From the NCBI RefSeq assembly GCF_013019105.1, contig NZ_BLTE01000011.1, positions 1-64,000 of the forward strand: a DNA stretch of 64,000 nucleotides, read 5' to 3'. The notes beneath the pieces are model-generated. The model did not search any database. It saw only the letters and a program-made list of their open reading frames with translations, and was not told the origin of the DNA. The position numbers and the translations under genes were made by a program. The DNA is from Fundidesulfovibrio magnetotacticus (lineage in GTDB: Bacteria > Desulfobacterota > Desulfovibrionia > Desulfovibrionales > Desulfovibrionaceae). How positions within the stretch are numbered: the first letter of the stretch is position 1; each line of letters opens with the position of its first letter. Below are positions 14,402-23,148 of this stretch, one piece after another.

Positions 14402-16033
14402 ATGCCCCAGACGCCCGGCTCCTGCCGCGACCTGACCGATCACCTGGAGCTGCTCAAGGCCAACGGCCTGCTCCACGTGGTGGACCGCCCCATCGACAAG
14501 GACAGCGAACTGCACCCCCTGGTGCGCTGGCAGTACCGGGGGCACATCCCCGAACCCGAGCGCAAGGCTTTCCTCTTCACCAACGTCACCGACGCCAAGG
14601 GCCGCTCCTACCCCGGAGCGGCCGTGGCCGTGGGCGCGCTGGCGGGCAACCGGGCCATCTACGCCCTGGGCATGGGCTGCCCCGAGGAGGCCATCGGGGA
14701 CACGTGGATCAGGGCCATGGCCAATCCCGTGGCCCCGCGCGTGGTGGAGAAGGCCCCCTGCCAGGAGGTGGTGCTCACCGGCGACGACCTCAAGGGCGAG
14801 GGCAGGGGCCTGGACGCCCTGCCCATCCCGGTCTCCACGCCGGGCTGGGACACGGCCCCCTATTTCACGGCCGCCCTCTGGGTGAGCCGCGACCCGGACT
14901 CCGGCATCCAGAACCTGGGGCTCTACCGGGGCAATCTCAAGGCCGGCGACCGCGTGGCCGTGATGATGGAGCGCTCCACCCTGGCGGGCGGCGGCGTGCA
15001 CTGGGAGAAGTACCGCAAGCGCGGCGAGCCCATGCCCGTGGCCGCCGTGCTGGGCGCGCCGCCCCTGGTGGCCTTCACCGGCCCCCAGAAGCTGCCCCTG
15101 GACGTGGACGAGCTCACCGTGGCGGGCGCGCTGGCCGGCAGCCCCGTGGAAGTGGTGCGCTGCAAGACCGTGGACCTCCTCGTGCCCGCCCACGCCCAGG
15201 TGATCGTGGAGGGCACCATCGACACCGCCCGCCTGGAGCCCGAAGGCCCCTTCGGGGAATCCCACGGCTACATGGCCCTGGAGGAGTACAACTACTCCAT
15301 GACCGTCACGGCCATCACCCGGCGCGCCAACTACGTGATCAGCTCCATCATCAGCCAGGTGACGCCCTGCGAGTCCAGCGTGATCAAGAAGGTGGCCTAC
15401 GAGCCCCTCTACCTGGCCCACCTGCGCGACACCCTGAACATCAAGGGCGTCACGCGCGTCTCCATGCACGAGCCGCTCACCAACCTGCGCCGCTTCCTGT
15501 TCGTCAGCGTGAAAGCGGGCACGCCGCGCACCGAGATTTGGCGAGCCCTGGAGGGCGCGGCCTCCTTCACCCCGGCCATCGGCAAGTTCTGCATCGCCAT
15601 CGACGAGGACATCGACCCCGAAAACGCCGACCATGTGCTTTGGGCCATGGCCTACCGCTGCAACCCCGCCCAGGACACCCACGTGATCCCCTTCCGGGGG
15701 CCGGGGCACGGGCCCAAGCTCAAGGGCTCCGACGGCGACGCCACCATGCTCGTGGACGCCACCGCCAAGGGGACCTACCCCCCCGTGGCACTGCCCAAGC
15801 GCGAATACATGGAGCGCGCCCGCGCCCTCTGGGAGGAGCTGGGCCTGCCCCGGCTCACGCCCGAGTCGCCCTGGAGCGGCTACTCCCTGGGCGACTGGTC
15901 CGAGGAGTGGGACGCCTGCGCCCTGCGCGCCGCCAAGGGCGACTGGATGGCCAACGGGCGGCGCAGCGCCGCCAACATGAGCGCCACGGCCAGCCCCCAG
16001 GAGCCCGCCGTGGGCATCGTCTTCAAGGAGTAG
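14402..16033 (+). CDS. UbiD family prenylated-FMN-dependent (de)carboxylase, copy 1
   Basis: 543 aa, close to the usual UbiD length. Family residues for prenylated FMN chemistry are present: R176 in NLGLYR and the E281/E286 pair in EGPFGESHGYM, the E-R-E set of Fdc1-type enzymes. The N-terminal FLFTNVTDAKGRSY and the middle VTAITRR are typical. These enzymes reversibly decarboxylate aromatic or alpha,beta-unsaturated acids; the substrate is unknown. GAGGAG precedes the ATG. It is co-transcribed with the SnoaL-like gene and followed by a strong hairpin, so the second UbiD gene is probably a separate unit. UbiX at 18220 can supply the cofactor. Confidence 0.93.
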   Translation: MPQTPGSCRDLTDHLELLKANGLLHVVDRPIDKDSELHPLVRWQYRGHIPEPERKAFLFTNVTDAKGRSYPGAAVAVGALAGNRAIYALGMGCPEEAIGDTWIRAMANPVAPRVVEKAPCQEVVLTGDDLKGEGRGLDALPIPVSTPGWDTAPYFTAALWVSRDPDSGIQNLGLYRGNLKAGDRVAVMMERSTLAGGGVHWEKYRKRGEPMPVAAVLGAPPLVAFTGPQKLPLDVDELTVAGALAGSPVEVVRCKTVDLLVPAHAQVIVEGTIDTARLEPEGPFGESHGYMALEEYNYSMTVTAITRRANYVISSIISQVTPCESSVIKKVAYEPLYLAHLRDTLNIKGVTRVSMHEPLTNLRRFLFVSVKAGTPRTEIWRALEGAASFTPAIGKFCIAIDEDIDPENADHVLWAMAYRCNPAQDTHVIPFRGPGHGPKLKGSDGDATMLVDATAKGTYPPVALPKREYMERARALWEELGLPRLTPESPWSGYSLGDWSEEWDACALRAAKGDWMANGRRSAANMSATASPQEPAVGIVFKE

Positions 16034-16055
16034 GCCCGGCGTCCGGCGCGGCCCT

Positions 16056-16082
16056 GCGGCCCGCCACAGGGCGGCGGGCCGC
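16056..16082 (+). terminator. GC-rich hairpin after the first ubiD-like gene
   Basis: GCGGCCCGCC (16056-16065) pairs perfectly with GGCGGGCCGC (16073-16082) around a 7-nt loop, 22 bases after the stop codon. No T-run follows, so termination would be inefficient or Rho-assisted. It separates the first decarboxylase from the second operator. Confidence 0.5.
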
Positions 16083-16179
16083 GCGGGCGCATCCCCGGGC
16101 CGCCGCCTTGATGGAGCCTTCCGGCCGGGCATGCGCGGAAACAACGCTCCCCGGCGGCCGAGCCAAACGCGAAGATTCA

Positions 16180-16193
16180 ACCAACCGGTTGGT
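16180..16193 (+). promoter_or_regulatory. TetR-type operator, copy 2
   Basis: Second occurrence of the perfect 14-bp palindrome ACCAACCGGTTGGT, with flanking TCA and G also identical to the copy at 13919. It lies about 57 bases before the second UbiD start. No convincing -35/-10 pair is seen around it. Two identical palindromes 2.26 kb apart next to one TetR gene are strong evidence of a shared operator. Confidence 0.82.
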
Positions 16194-16249
16194 GAAACGG
16201 CGAAGCCGCCCGCCAAAGACCGGCAACCAACATGAGCAGGAGACGGGGA

Positions 16250-18013
16250 ATGCAAAAGGGATTCAAGAAGCAGTATGACGACCTGGACGACCACCTGGCC
16301 AAGCTCGACAAGGCGGGGCTCCTCTGGACCGTCGACGCCCCCATGAACAAGGACCGCCACCTCCACCCCTTCGTGCGCTGGGGCTACGTGGGCGACGTTG
16401 GCACCGTGACCAGCAACAACCCCAAGCGGGCCTTCCTCTTCACCAACGTCACCGACTCCAAGGGCCGCTCCTACAAGGGCGACTGCGACGTGGTGGTGGG
16501 CGTCACGGCGGGTTCCCCCGCCATCTACGCCGCGTCCCTGGGCATCGAGGACTCCGGCGAGGACATCTCCGCCCTGGGCCAGAAGATCTACGAAAAGTGG
16601 GTGCACGCCTTCCAGAATCCCGTGGCCGCCGTGGAGATCCCTTCCGAGGAGGCTCCGGTGCACGAGCTGATCCTTGAAGGCGAGGCCCTCAAGGGCGGCG
16701 CGGACAAGGGCCTGGACACCCTCCCCGTGCCCAACAACACCCCGGGCTGGGACACCGCCCCCTACTTCTCCGCCGGGCTGTGGATCACCAAGGATCTCGA
16801 CACCGGCGTCGAGAACATCAGCCAGAACCGGTGCAGCCTCAAGGCCTCGGACCGCATGACGGGCATGTGGCTCATCCAGACGGGCGGCGGCGCGCACAAC
16901 AACTGGGTGAAGTACAAGGAGCGCGGCGAGAAGATGCCCGTGGCGCTCATCGTGGGCGCTCCGCCCCTGCTCCAGGTGGTGGGCCCCCAGAAGACCCCCG
17001 AGAACCTCAACGACCTCGACGTGGCCGGCGGCCTGGCAGGCGCGCCCTTCCGCAAGGTGCGCTGCAAGACCGTGCCCCTGTGGGCCCCCGCCGACGCCCA
17101 GATCATCATCGAAGGCTGGATCGACCCCTCCAAGCTGGAGATGGAGGCCCCCTTCGGCGAGTCCTACGGCAACATGAGCGTGGAGGAGTACAACCACTCC
17201 ATCGAGGTCACGGCCATCACCCGGCGCAGGAAGGCCACCATCACCTCCATGATTTCCCAGATGGCCCCCTCCGAGTCGGGCGTGATCAAGCAGCTCAACT
17301 ACTCGGCGGTGATGCTCAACCACCTCAAGAACGTGCTCTACATCCGCCAGGTGAAGGACGTGGCCCTGCACGGCCCCATGATCGGCGTCTCGCGCTTCAC
17401 GGTCATCGTGCTGGAGAAGAACACGCCCAAGACCGAGATCTGGCGCGCCCTGGAGGCCGCCACCACGGCCATGCGCTCCGTGGGCAAGATCACCGTGGCC
17501 GTGGACGAGGACATCAACCCCAACAACGTGGAGGAGGTGCTCTGGGCCATCGCCTACCGCACCGACCTCATGAAGTCCGTGAAGATCGTGGACCACCAGG
17601 CCAACGGACACGCCCCCAAGCTGCGCGACCGCCCCTGGGAGGCCAAGCTCATGATCGACGCCACCATGCACTACGCCATGCCCCCCGTGGCCCTGCCCAC
17701 GAAGGAGATCATGGAGGAGGCCCGCGAGCTGTGGAACCAGGCCGGGCTGCCCCCCGTGACCCCGCGCTGGAAGTGGTTCGGCTACAGCCTGGGCGACTGG
17801 TGCGACGAATGGACCAGGTGCGCCGAGCGCGCCGTGGCGGGCGACTGGCTTATCAACGGCCTGCGCACGGCCCTGCTGGTGGACACCGACGCCGTGGGCG
17901 GCCCCACTGCGGGCGTGCCCCGCAAGGGCGTTGTAACCTGGAACGAAAAGACCAGCCAGGTGGACTATCCCGAAGGCTTCCCCCTCAAGGACGACTTCGA
18001 AACCGACCAGTAG
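16250..18013 (+). CDS. UbiD family prenylated-FMN-dependent (de)carboxylase, copy 2
   Basis: 587 aa, a diverged paralogue of the gene at 14402. The key residues remain: R194 in NISQNR and E299/E304 in EAPFGESYGNM. Other shared blocks are FVRWGYVGDV, AFLFTNVTDSKGRSYKG and VTAITRRRKA. ATG 16250 is chosen because AGGAG stands 7 bases upstream; an earlier ATG at 16232 overlaps that ribosome-binding site. It has its own copy of the TetR operator. Two different UbiD proteins made together recall phenylphosphate carboxylase-type complexes, but they could equally be independent enzymes; no small subunit is seen. Confidence 0.93.
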   Translation: MQKGFKKQYDDLDDHLAKLDKAGLLWTVDAPMNKDRHLHPFVRWGYVGDVGTVTSNNPKRAFLFTNVTDSKGRSYKGDCDVVVGVTAGSPAIYAASLGIEDSGEDISALGQKIYEKWVHAFQNPVAAVEIPSEEAPVHELILEGEALKGGADKGLDTLPVPNNTPGWDTAPYFSAGLWITKDLDTGVENISQNRCSLKASDRMTGMWLIQTGGGAHNNWVKYKERGEKMPVALIVGAPPLLQVVGPQKTPENLNDLDVAGGLAGAPFRKVRCKTVPLWAPADAQIIIEGWIDPSKLEMEAPFGESYGNMSVEEYNHSIEVTAITRRRKATITSMISQMAPSESGVIKQLNYSAVMLNHLKNVLYIRQVKDVALHGPMIGVSRFTVIVLEKNTPKTEIWRALEAATTAMRSVGKITVAVDEDINPNNVEEVLWAIAYRTDLMKSVKIVDHQANGHAPKLRDRPWEAKLMIDATMHYAMPPVALPTKEIMEEARELWNQAGLPPVTPRWKWFGYSLGDWCDEWTRCAERAVAGDWLINGLRTALLVDTDAVGGPTAGVPRKGVVTWNEKTSQVDYPEGFPLKDDFETDQ

Positions 18014-18083
18014 CCGCGTGACGGCGGTCCGGCCCCTCCCGACGGGGAGGGCCGGGCCTCCGCCGACCCATCCCGGGGAAACT

Positions 18084-18109
18084 TCCGGGCCGGAACGCTC
18101 CGGCCCGGA
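18084..18109 (+). repeat. Strong hairpin between ubiD copy 2 and ubiX
   Basis: CCGGGCCGGA (18085-18094) pairs perfectly with TCCGGCCCGG (18099-18108) around ACGC, extended by one T-A pair. It lies in the 206-base gap before the UbiX gene, which otherwise holds only more GC-rich short inverted repeats. It may attenuate or stabilise the upstream message; there is no T-run. Confidence 0.5.
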
Positions 18110-18219
18110 GCGCCCCGGGACGTGTCCCGGACCGGCTCCGGGCCAAGCCCAGGGCAGGCCCGGGACCGGCGCCCTCCACTCGACCGGGCGGCGGCCCCGC
18201 CCAAAGGAATCCCGATCCC

Positions 18220-18792
18220 ATGCGAAGACTCGTCGTCGGCATCTCGGGGGCCAGCGGCGTCCTCTACGGCGTGCGCCTCCTGGAGGCGCTGCGGACCGTG
18301 CCGGACGTGGAAACCCACCTCGTCGTCAGCAAGGGCGCGGAACTCACCCTGCGCCTGGAAACCGACCGTTCCCTGCAAAGCGTCCAGGCCCTGGCCCACG
18401 TGGTGCACGACAACGCCAACCTGGCGGCCTCCATCTCCAGCGGCTCGTTCCCGGCCCTGGGCATGGCGGTGGTCCCCTGCTCCATGAAGAGCCTGGCCCA
18501 GATCGCCCTGTCGCTCAACGACAACCTCCTCACCCGCGCCGCCGACGTGACGCTCAAGGAACGCCGCAAGCTGGTGATCGTCCCGCGCGAAACGCCCCTG
18601 CATCTGGGACACCTGCGCCACATGACCGCCCTGGCCGAAACCGGCGCGGTGATCCTGCCCCCCGCCCCCTCGTTCTACCACGGTCCGCAGACCATCATGG
18701 ACATCGTGGACCAGACCGTGGGCAAGGTGCTCGACCAGTTCGGGCTGGAGCACGACCTCTTCCGCCGCTGGAGCGGCGCGCACGGGGCGTAG
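18220..18792 (+). CDS. ubiX: UbiX family flavin prenyltransferase
   Basis: 190 aa, the family length. It makes prenylated FMN from FMN and dimethylallyl phosphate for UbiD enzymes. Seen: the FMN-binding opening MRRLVVGISGASGVLYGVRL, VVSKGAELTL, the central VVPCSMKSLAQIALSLNDNL, and the C-terminal LVIVPRETPLHLGHLRHM. The initiation site is modest (AAGGA about 12 bases upstream). It sits 206 bases after the second UbiD gene, which fits a cassette that carries its own cofactor synthase. It could also serve other UbiD enzymes in the cell. Confidence 0.95.
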   Translation: MRRLVVGISGASGVLYGVRLLEALRTVPDVETHLVVSKGAELTLRLETDRSLQSVQALAHVVHDNANLAASISSGSFPALGMAVVPCSMKSLAQIALSLNDNLLTRAADVTLKERRKLVIVPRETPLHLGHLRHMTALAETGAVILPPAPSFYHGPQTIMDIVDQTVGKVLDQFGLEHDLFRRWSGAHGA

Positions 18793-18797
18793 GCGGC

Positions 18798-18885
18798 CAG
18801 GGCTCCGCCCCGCGCCCGGCAGGGCTCTGCCCTGCACCCGCTGGGGGGATCATCCCCCCAGACCCCGCAACGGCTTCGCGGGGTC
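18798..18885 (+). repeat. Hairpin repeat family, copy A
   Basis: Three consecutive hairpins directly after ubiX: GCAGGGC-TCT-GCCCTGC (18819-18835); a 10-bp stem opening CTGGGGGGAT and closing ATCCCCCCAG (18841-18861); and GACCCCGC with GCGGGGTC (18861-18885), which encloses GGCTTCGCGGG. The same modules in the same order appear at 45.8-46.0 kb and, inverted, at 53.66-53.75 kb. The rest of the gap to 19023 shows nothing recognisable. Confidence 0.75.
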
Positions 18886-19023
18886 GCACGGCGCGGTTGA
18901 GCCGGGAGGAAAGTCCGTCGGGGAGGAAACAATGCGGCCAAAGAATTGCAACACCCCGAACAGAACGCGGGGGCTTGCGGGTTTCTCCTGCGAGTCCGGG
19001 AGCACGGGCGGCCGCGAGGGCGC

Positions 19024-19671
19024 TTAACGAGACGGCGTGCGCGCCCAGCAGTGGTCCGCCGCGTCCAGGACCGCGCGCAGCACGGCATCACCGGCCACGC
19101 CGGACGCGATCTCCGTGAGCATGGCGTCGTCGGCCAGCTGCGCGGTCTCGCTCCAGTCCATGGTCACGATCATCACGGCCGTCAGGGAGCGCTCGCCCAG
19201 CGGCTTGTCCGGAGGGAAGGCGTATTCCAGAACGTAGCACAGGTTGGCCCCGGCCTTGGCCAGGGCCGCGCGGTCGCGCGCGGTGAACGTGCGCCCCTGC
19301 GAGGCCTTGCCCACCAGGGAGTCCAGGTTGAAGATGCCCGTGGCCCGCGCCCTGGGAGCACGCTGGCCGTGCCCGGGATAGTCGCTCCAGCTCACGCGGG
19401 AAAAGAAGGGACAGCCCTCCAGCACCTGGCGCAGGGTGCGCCCTGGAGCCGGGGCCTGAGGCCGCGCGGTGGGATCGGGCAAGGCCTTCAGGCGCTCCAC
19501 GGGGTCCGTGCCGCAGGCCGCCAGAAAGAGAGCCGCCAGCGCGCAGCACAGGGCCGCGCGCCAGGGCGCTCGCGGCGGCGTCCGCCCGGCGGGGCTCCCC
19601 GGCCGGTCAGTCGGCCGAGTTGAACGTGCCGCAGTTCTCGCAGGAAAAGCCGTAGAACCTGGGTTCACCAT
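19024..19671 (-). CDS. Putative lipoprotein of unknown function
   Basis: Up to 215 aa. A hydrophobic stretch RAALCCALAALFLAAC ends in a lipobox-like LAAC followed by GTD, so Cys attachment of lipid is likely. The mature part (about 160 residues) contains WSDYPGHGQRAPRARATGIF and a hydrophobic AVMIVTMDWSE segment; no family is recognised. The start is uncertain: the only ATG (19671) gives a 37-residue leader and overlaps the zinc-ribbon gene by 65 bases. No GTG or TTG closer to the signal sequence was found in frame. Confidence 0.6.
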   Translation of the reverse strand: MVNPGSTAFPARTAARSTRPTDRPGSPAGRTPPRAPWRAALCCALAALFLAACGTDPVERLKALPDPTARPQAPAPGRTLRQVLEGCPFFSRVSWSDYPGHGQRAPRARATGIFNLDSLVGKASQGRTFTARDRAALAKAGANLCYVLEYAFPPDKPLGERSLTAVMIVTMDWSETAQLADDAMLTEIASGVAGDAVLRAVLDAADHCWARTPSR

Positions 19672-19804
19672 CCACCACTTCCACGTCCACGTGGTTCATG
19701 TGGCCGCACTTTTCGCACTGGATCAGGGCCACGCCCGCCTTGGGGTCGTACAGACAGTCCTCGCCGCGGATCGATACGCTGTCGGTGAAGGCATCCATGC
19801 CCAT
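19607..19804 (-). CDS. Small zinc-ribbon protein
   Basis: 65 aa. Two CxxC pairs (CEKCGHMNHV and CENCGTFN), about 24 residues apart, form a rubredoxin-like or zinc-ribbon site. GAGGAG lies 6 bases before the ATG at 19804; a second ATG is two codons in. It probably binds zinc or iron. The lipoprotein frame begins inside it. Confidence 0.75.
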   Translation of the reverse strand: MGMDAFTDSVSIRGEDCLYDPKAGVALIQCEKCGHMNHVDVEVVDGEPRFYGFSCENCGTFNSAD

Positions 19805-19875
19805 GGGGTGCTCCTCGCTTGCCGGTTGAGGGGGTGCGTCCCGAGCATAGCCCAGCCCCGGCCCCGTGGCAACGC

Positions 19876-20205
19876 TCACCCAGCGAGAAAGGCCCTCGCC
19901 CCCGCCACCAGGGCCATCCCGGCCAGCACCGGGCCGAAGAACCCCCGCGTGCGCCACGCCAGGAACCCGGTGAGCAGCGCGGCCCAGAGAAACAGGTTGT
20001 CCGGCGTGAGCTTGAGCTGCCCCCGCTCCAGCAGCACCGACTGGGCCAGGAGCGCCCCCAGCACCGCCGGGGGCACCACCGCCAGGAACCGGCGCAGGGC
20101 CTCGGGCATGGGCCGCGAGGCGAAGAACAGGGCGGGCGCGAGCCGGGGCAGGTAGGTTGCCAGGGCCATGCCCAGGATGGTCAGGAAGATCTCGGTCTGG
20201 TCCAT
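19876..20205 (-). CDS. azlD: AzlD family branched-chain amino acid permease small subunit
   Basis: 109-aa membrane protein with about four helices and the family opening LTILGMALATYLPRLAPALF. It pairs with AzlC, encoded 15 bases upstream on the same strand. AzlCD exports branched-chain amino acids (or analogues) in characterised bacteria; the substrate is assigned by homology only. Confidence 0.88.
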   Translation of the reverse strand: MDQTEIFLTILGMALATYLPRLAPALFFASRPMPEALRRFLAVVPPAVLGALLAQSVLLERGQLKLTPDNLFLWAALLTGFLAWRTRGFFGPVLAGMALVAGARAFLAG

Positions 20206-20220
20206 GGTGGTCCTTGCGGA

Positions 20221-21027
20221 TCAGCGCCCGCTGGCGGGTCCGGCCCCGTCGCGGTCCGGCTCCGGCCCGGCTCCTGTTTGATCACGGCCCGGACCGGGGA
20301 CGCCCGGGGCTTGGTCTCCGCCCCGGCCTCCGCCGCTGCGCGGCGCGGCCCAGGGAGTCAGGGAGGCGATCCCGGCGGCGGCCACGGCTCCGGCCAACAC
20401 GGCGTAGGGCGCGGCCGGAGTCCGGGAGATCGCGAGGCACAGCCCCGCCCCGAGCACGGCGGCCAGGGCGTGGGCGCGTCCGGCCAGCTGCCCGGTGAGC
20501 AGCACGGCGAACATGGCGGGCAGGGCGAAATCCAGCCCCAGTGGGCGCACGTCGGGCACCAGCCCCCCGGCCAGGGCCCCGGCCAGGCTCCCGGCGATCC
20601 AGGCCAGCTGGGCGAAGGCGTTGATGGCCAGGGTCTTCGCGGTGGATTGCTGATGGTTGTTTAAGCGCGTGGCGTGCAGGGCGAAGGTCTCGTCCGTGAG
20701 CTGGAAGCAGAAGCGGGCGATGCGCGCCCTGGGCCAGCCCGAGAGGTGCGGCGAGAGCGCCGCCGAGAAGAGCACGTGGCGCAGGTTCACCACGAACGTG
20801 GTGGCGATCACCGAGAGGGCGGGCGCGCCCGCGCCCAGCATCTCCACCCCGATGAGCTGGGCCGACCCCGCGAACACCAAAACGGACATGAGCCCCGCGT
20901 TGGCCACGCCCAGGCCCGCCTTCACGGCCAGCACGCCGTAGGCGAAGCCCACGGGCAGGTAGCCCATCACGATGGGCAGGGCCTGGGTGAAGGCCGAGGG
21001 TTCGGAGCGGGTGGGGGCCTGTGGCAT
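20221..21027 (-). CDS. azlC: AzlC family branched-chain amino acid permease large subunit
   Basis: 268 aa, polytopic. Typical blocks are ALPIVMGYLPVGFAYGVLAV, SVLVFAGSAQLIGVEML, TTFVVNLRHVLFSAALSPHL and the F-x-LTDETFAL segment. The last 40 residues are a Gly/Pro/Arg-rich tail not expected in the family, probably cytoplasmic and unstructured. It is the first gene of azlCD and divergent from the molybdopterin oxidoreductase. Confidence 0.9.
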   Translation of the reverse strand: MPQAPTRSEPSAFTQALPIVMGYLPVGFAYGVLAVKAGLGVANAGLMSVLVFAGSAQLIGVEMLGAGAPALSVIATTFVVNLRHVLFSAALSPHLSGWPRARIARFCFQLTDETFALHATRLNNHQQSTAKTLAINAFAQLAWIAGSLAGALAGGLVPDVRPLGLDFALPAMFAVLLTGQLAGRAHALAAVLGAGLCLAISRTPAAPYAVLAGAVAAAGIASLTPWAAPRSGGGRGGDQAPGVPGPGRDQTGAGPEPDRDGAGPASGR

Positions 21028-21142
21028 GGGGCTGGCTGCTACCGGGAAGGCGTCGCCGGGTCAAGACCGCGCGGGCCAGACCTCCCGGGAGCCCTGGCGT
21101 CCCGGGGGGCGATGCGTTATCCCCATTCCCAAGGAGATCCCC

Positions 21143-23113
21143 ATGAGCGTCACGCGCACCGTCACCACCTGCACGCGCGATTGTCCCAGCTGCTGCGGCC
21201 TGGTGGCCGTGGCCAGGGACGGCGTGCTCCAGGCCATCGAGGGCAACCCGGCGCATCCCCTCAACCGGGGCGGTCGCTGCCGCAAGATGCGCGCCTACGT
21301 GGCGCGCGTGAACAGCCCCGAGCGCGTGCTCCACCCCATGCGGCGCGAGGGCGTCTCCTGGCGGCGCGTGAGCTGGGCCCAGGCCCTGGACGAACTGGCC
21401 GACCGGCTGGGCGAGGCCGCCTCGTCGTCCGGGCCCGAGTCCATCCTGCACTACCAGGGCTACGGCGAGCGTACGGCCCTCAAGCTCCTGAACGGCCGCT
21501 TCTTCGCCCACCTGGGCGGGGCCACGGGGCTTGCGGGCTCGCTGTGCAGCGGCACGGCCTACGCCGCCATGGCGCTCGATTTCGGCACGCGACTCTCCCA
21601 CGACCCCCTGGACCATCAGAACAGCCGCACCCTGGTGCTCTGGGGTCGCAACCCGGCGGCCACCCAGTTCAACATGGCGCGCATCCTGGCCCGGGCGCGC
21701 AAGAACGGAGCGACCGTCTGGCTGGTGGACCCGGCCGCCACCGAAAGTCTCGCGCTGGCCCACCGCCACGTGCGGCCCGCCCCGGGCGCGGACCTCCACC
21801 TGGCCCTGGCCGCTGCCCGCCACGCCCTGGAACAGGGCTGGGAGGACAAGGACTTCCTGCGTGGGCGCTCTGAGGGCTTCGAGGCCTTCCGCGCCCTGGC
21901 CTTCGCGCGGCCGGTGGAGGAGCACGCCCGGCTGGCGGGCGTCCCCCCCGAGGACGCGCGCGGCCTGGCCCACGCCCTTTGCCGGGAGCGCCCGGCCGCC
22001 GTGCTCCTGGGCTGGGGCCTGCACCGCCACGTGGACGCCCACCTGGGCGTGCGCGCAATCGACGCCCTCCAGGCCCTGGCGGGCAACGTGGGCGTGCCCG
22101 GCGGCGGCGTGAGCCAGGGCTTCGAGGAATACGGCCCGTACGACCAGTCCGTCTGGGGCGAACACCTCCACCTGCCGCGCCGCGCGGTGCTCCTGCCCGA
22201 CCTGGCCCGCTCCATGGAGGCCTGCCGCTCGCCGCGCCTGCGCGCGGCGGTGGTCAGCGCGGCCAACCCCGCGTGCATGGCCCCGGACTCCGAGGCCGTG
22301 GCCCGGGCTTTCAGGGCTTTGGAGTTCACGGCGTACATGGGCCATTTCCTGGACGACACGGCCCGGCTGGCCCACCTCTTCCTCCCCTGCGCGACGTTTC
22401 TCGAAGAGGACGACGTGGTGGCCTCCTACGGCCACAACTACCTGGGGCCGGTGAACAGGGCCTGCGCGCCCCGGGGCGAGTGCCGTTCCCAGTTCGCCGT
22501 CTACCAGGACCTGGCCGCGCGCTTCCCCTTCGCAAAGGACTACGTGAAGCCCCTGGACGACTGGCTGTCCATCATCTGCCGCCCCTTCCTGGACAAGGGC
22601 TTCACCCTGGAGGACATCCGGCGCGGCCCCGTGCGCGACCCGGACGCCCCCATGGTCCCCTGGCGCGAGGGGCCTTTCGACACCCCCTCGGGGCGCTTCC
22701 GCTTCCTGGACGCCCTGGAATTCGGCCCTGAAGCGTCCGACGGCCGCCCCCTCACGCTCCTCACCACCGGCAGCCCGGAGCATCTGTGTTCCGAGCTGAC
22801 CCCGGCCGAGCACGACCCCCTGCCCGTGGCGCGCGTCCACCCCGACGCCGGGCGCTCCCAGGGCGTCGCCGACGGCGAGCCCGCCTGGATGGAAAGCGAC
22901 CTGGGGAGGGTGAAGGTGCTCGTAAGCTTCGACGCGGCCCAGCGACCGGACGTGTGCCTGTGCCGTCGGGGCGGCTGGATCGCGGCCGGGCACGGCCTGA
23001 ACCGCCTGATCCCGGCCGGGGCCAGCGCCCTGGGCAACGGCACGCCCTACTACCGCGCCCGCGTGAGTCTGCGCCCGGCGGTCCCGGTTGACAGCGCCGG
23101 GCACGGGCAGTAG
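21143..23113 (+). CDS. Molybdopterin (bis-MGD) oxidoreductase, formate dehydrogenase/DMSO reductase superfamily
   Basis: 656 aa, cytoplasmic (no Tat signal). The N-terminal [4Fe-4S] motif is [10 protein letters not shown], with the fourth Cys in GGRCRKM. The pterin-binding core continues through [14 protein letters not shown], the probable metal-ligand region [25 protein letters not shown] and [16 protein letters not shown]. The C-terminal dinucleotide-binding domain includes [12 protein letters not shown] and GLNRLIP. There is no in-frame TGA, so no selenocysteine. No electron-transfer subunit is adjacent. AAGGAG lies 6 bases before the ATG. A CobW-type metallochaperone follows at 35 bases. 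The substrate is unknown; it groups by appearance with unassigned Mo/W enzymes. Confidence 0.9.
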   Translation: MSVTRTVTTCTRDCPSCCGLVAVARDGVLQAIEGNPAHPLNRGGRCRKMRAYVARVNSPERVLHPMRREGVSWRRVSWAQALDELADRLGEAASSSGPESILHYQGYGERTALKLLNGRFFAHLGGATGLAGSLCSGTAYAAMALDFGTRLSHDPLDHQNSRTLVLWGRNPAATQFNMARILARARKNGATVWLVDPAATESLALAHRHVRPAPGADLHLALAAARHALEQGWEDKDFLRGRSEGFEAFRALAFARPVEEHARLAGVPPEDARGLAHALCRERPAAVLLGWGLHRHVDAHLGVRAIDALQALAGNVGVPGGGVSQGFEEYGPYDQSVWGEHLHLPRRAVLLPDLARSMEACRSPRLRAAVVSAANPACMAPDSEAVARAFRALEFTAYMGHFLDDTARLAHLFLPCATFLEEDDVVASYGHNYLGPVNRACAPRGECRSQFAVYQDLAARFPFAKDYVKPLDDWLSIICRPFLDKGFTLEDIRRGPVRDPDAPMVPWREGPFDTPSGRFRFLDALEFGPEASDGRPLTLLTTGSPEHLCSELTPAEHDPLPVARVHPDAGRSQGVADGEPAWMESDLGRVKVLVSFDAAQRPDVCLCRRGGWIAAGHGLNRLIPAGASALGNGTPYYRARVSLRPAVPVDSAGHGQ

Positions 23114-23148
23114 CTCCCGGGCATTCCACAATCCAATCCGGAGTATTC

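Noticed and set aside
21143-23113. Selenocysteine at the active site of the molybdopterin enzyme
   Set aside because: No in-frame TGA occurs; the region SLCSG uses ordinary codons.
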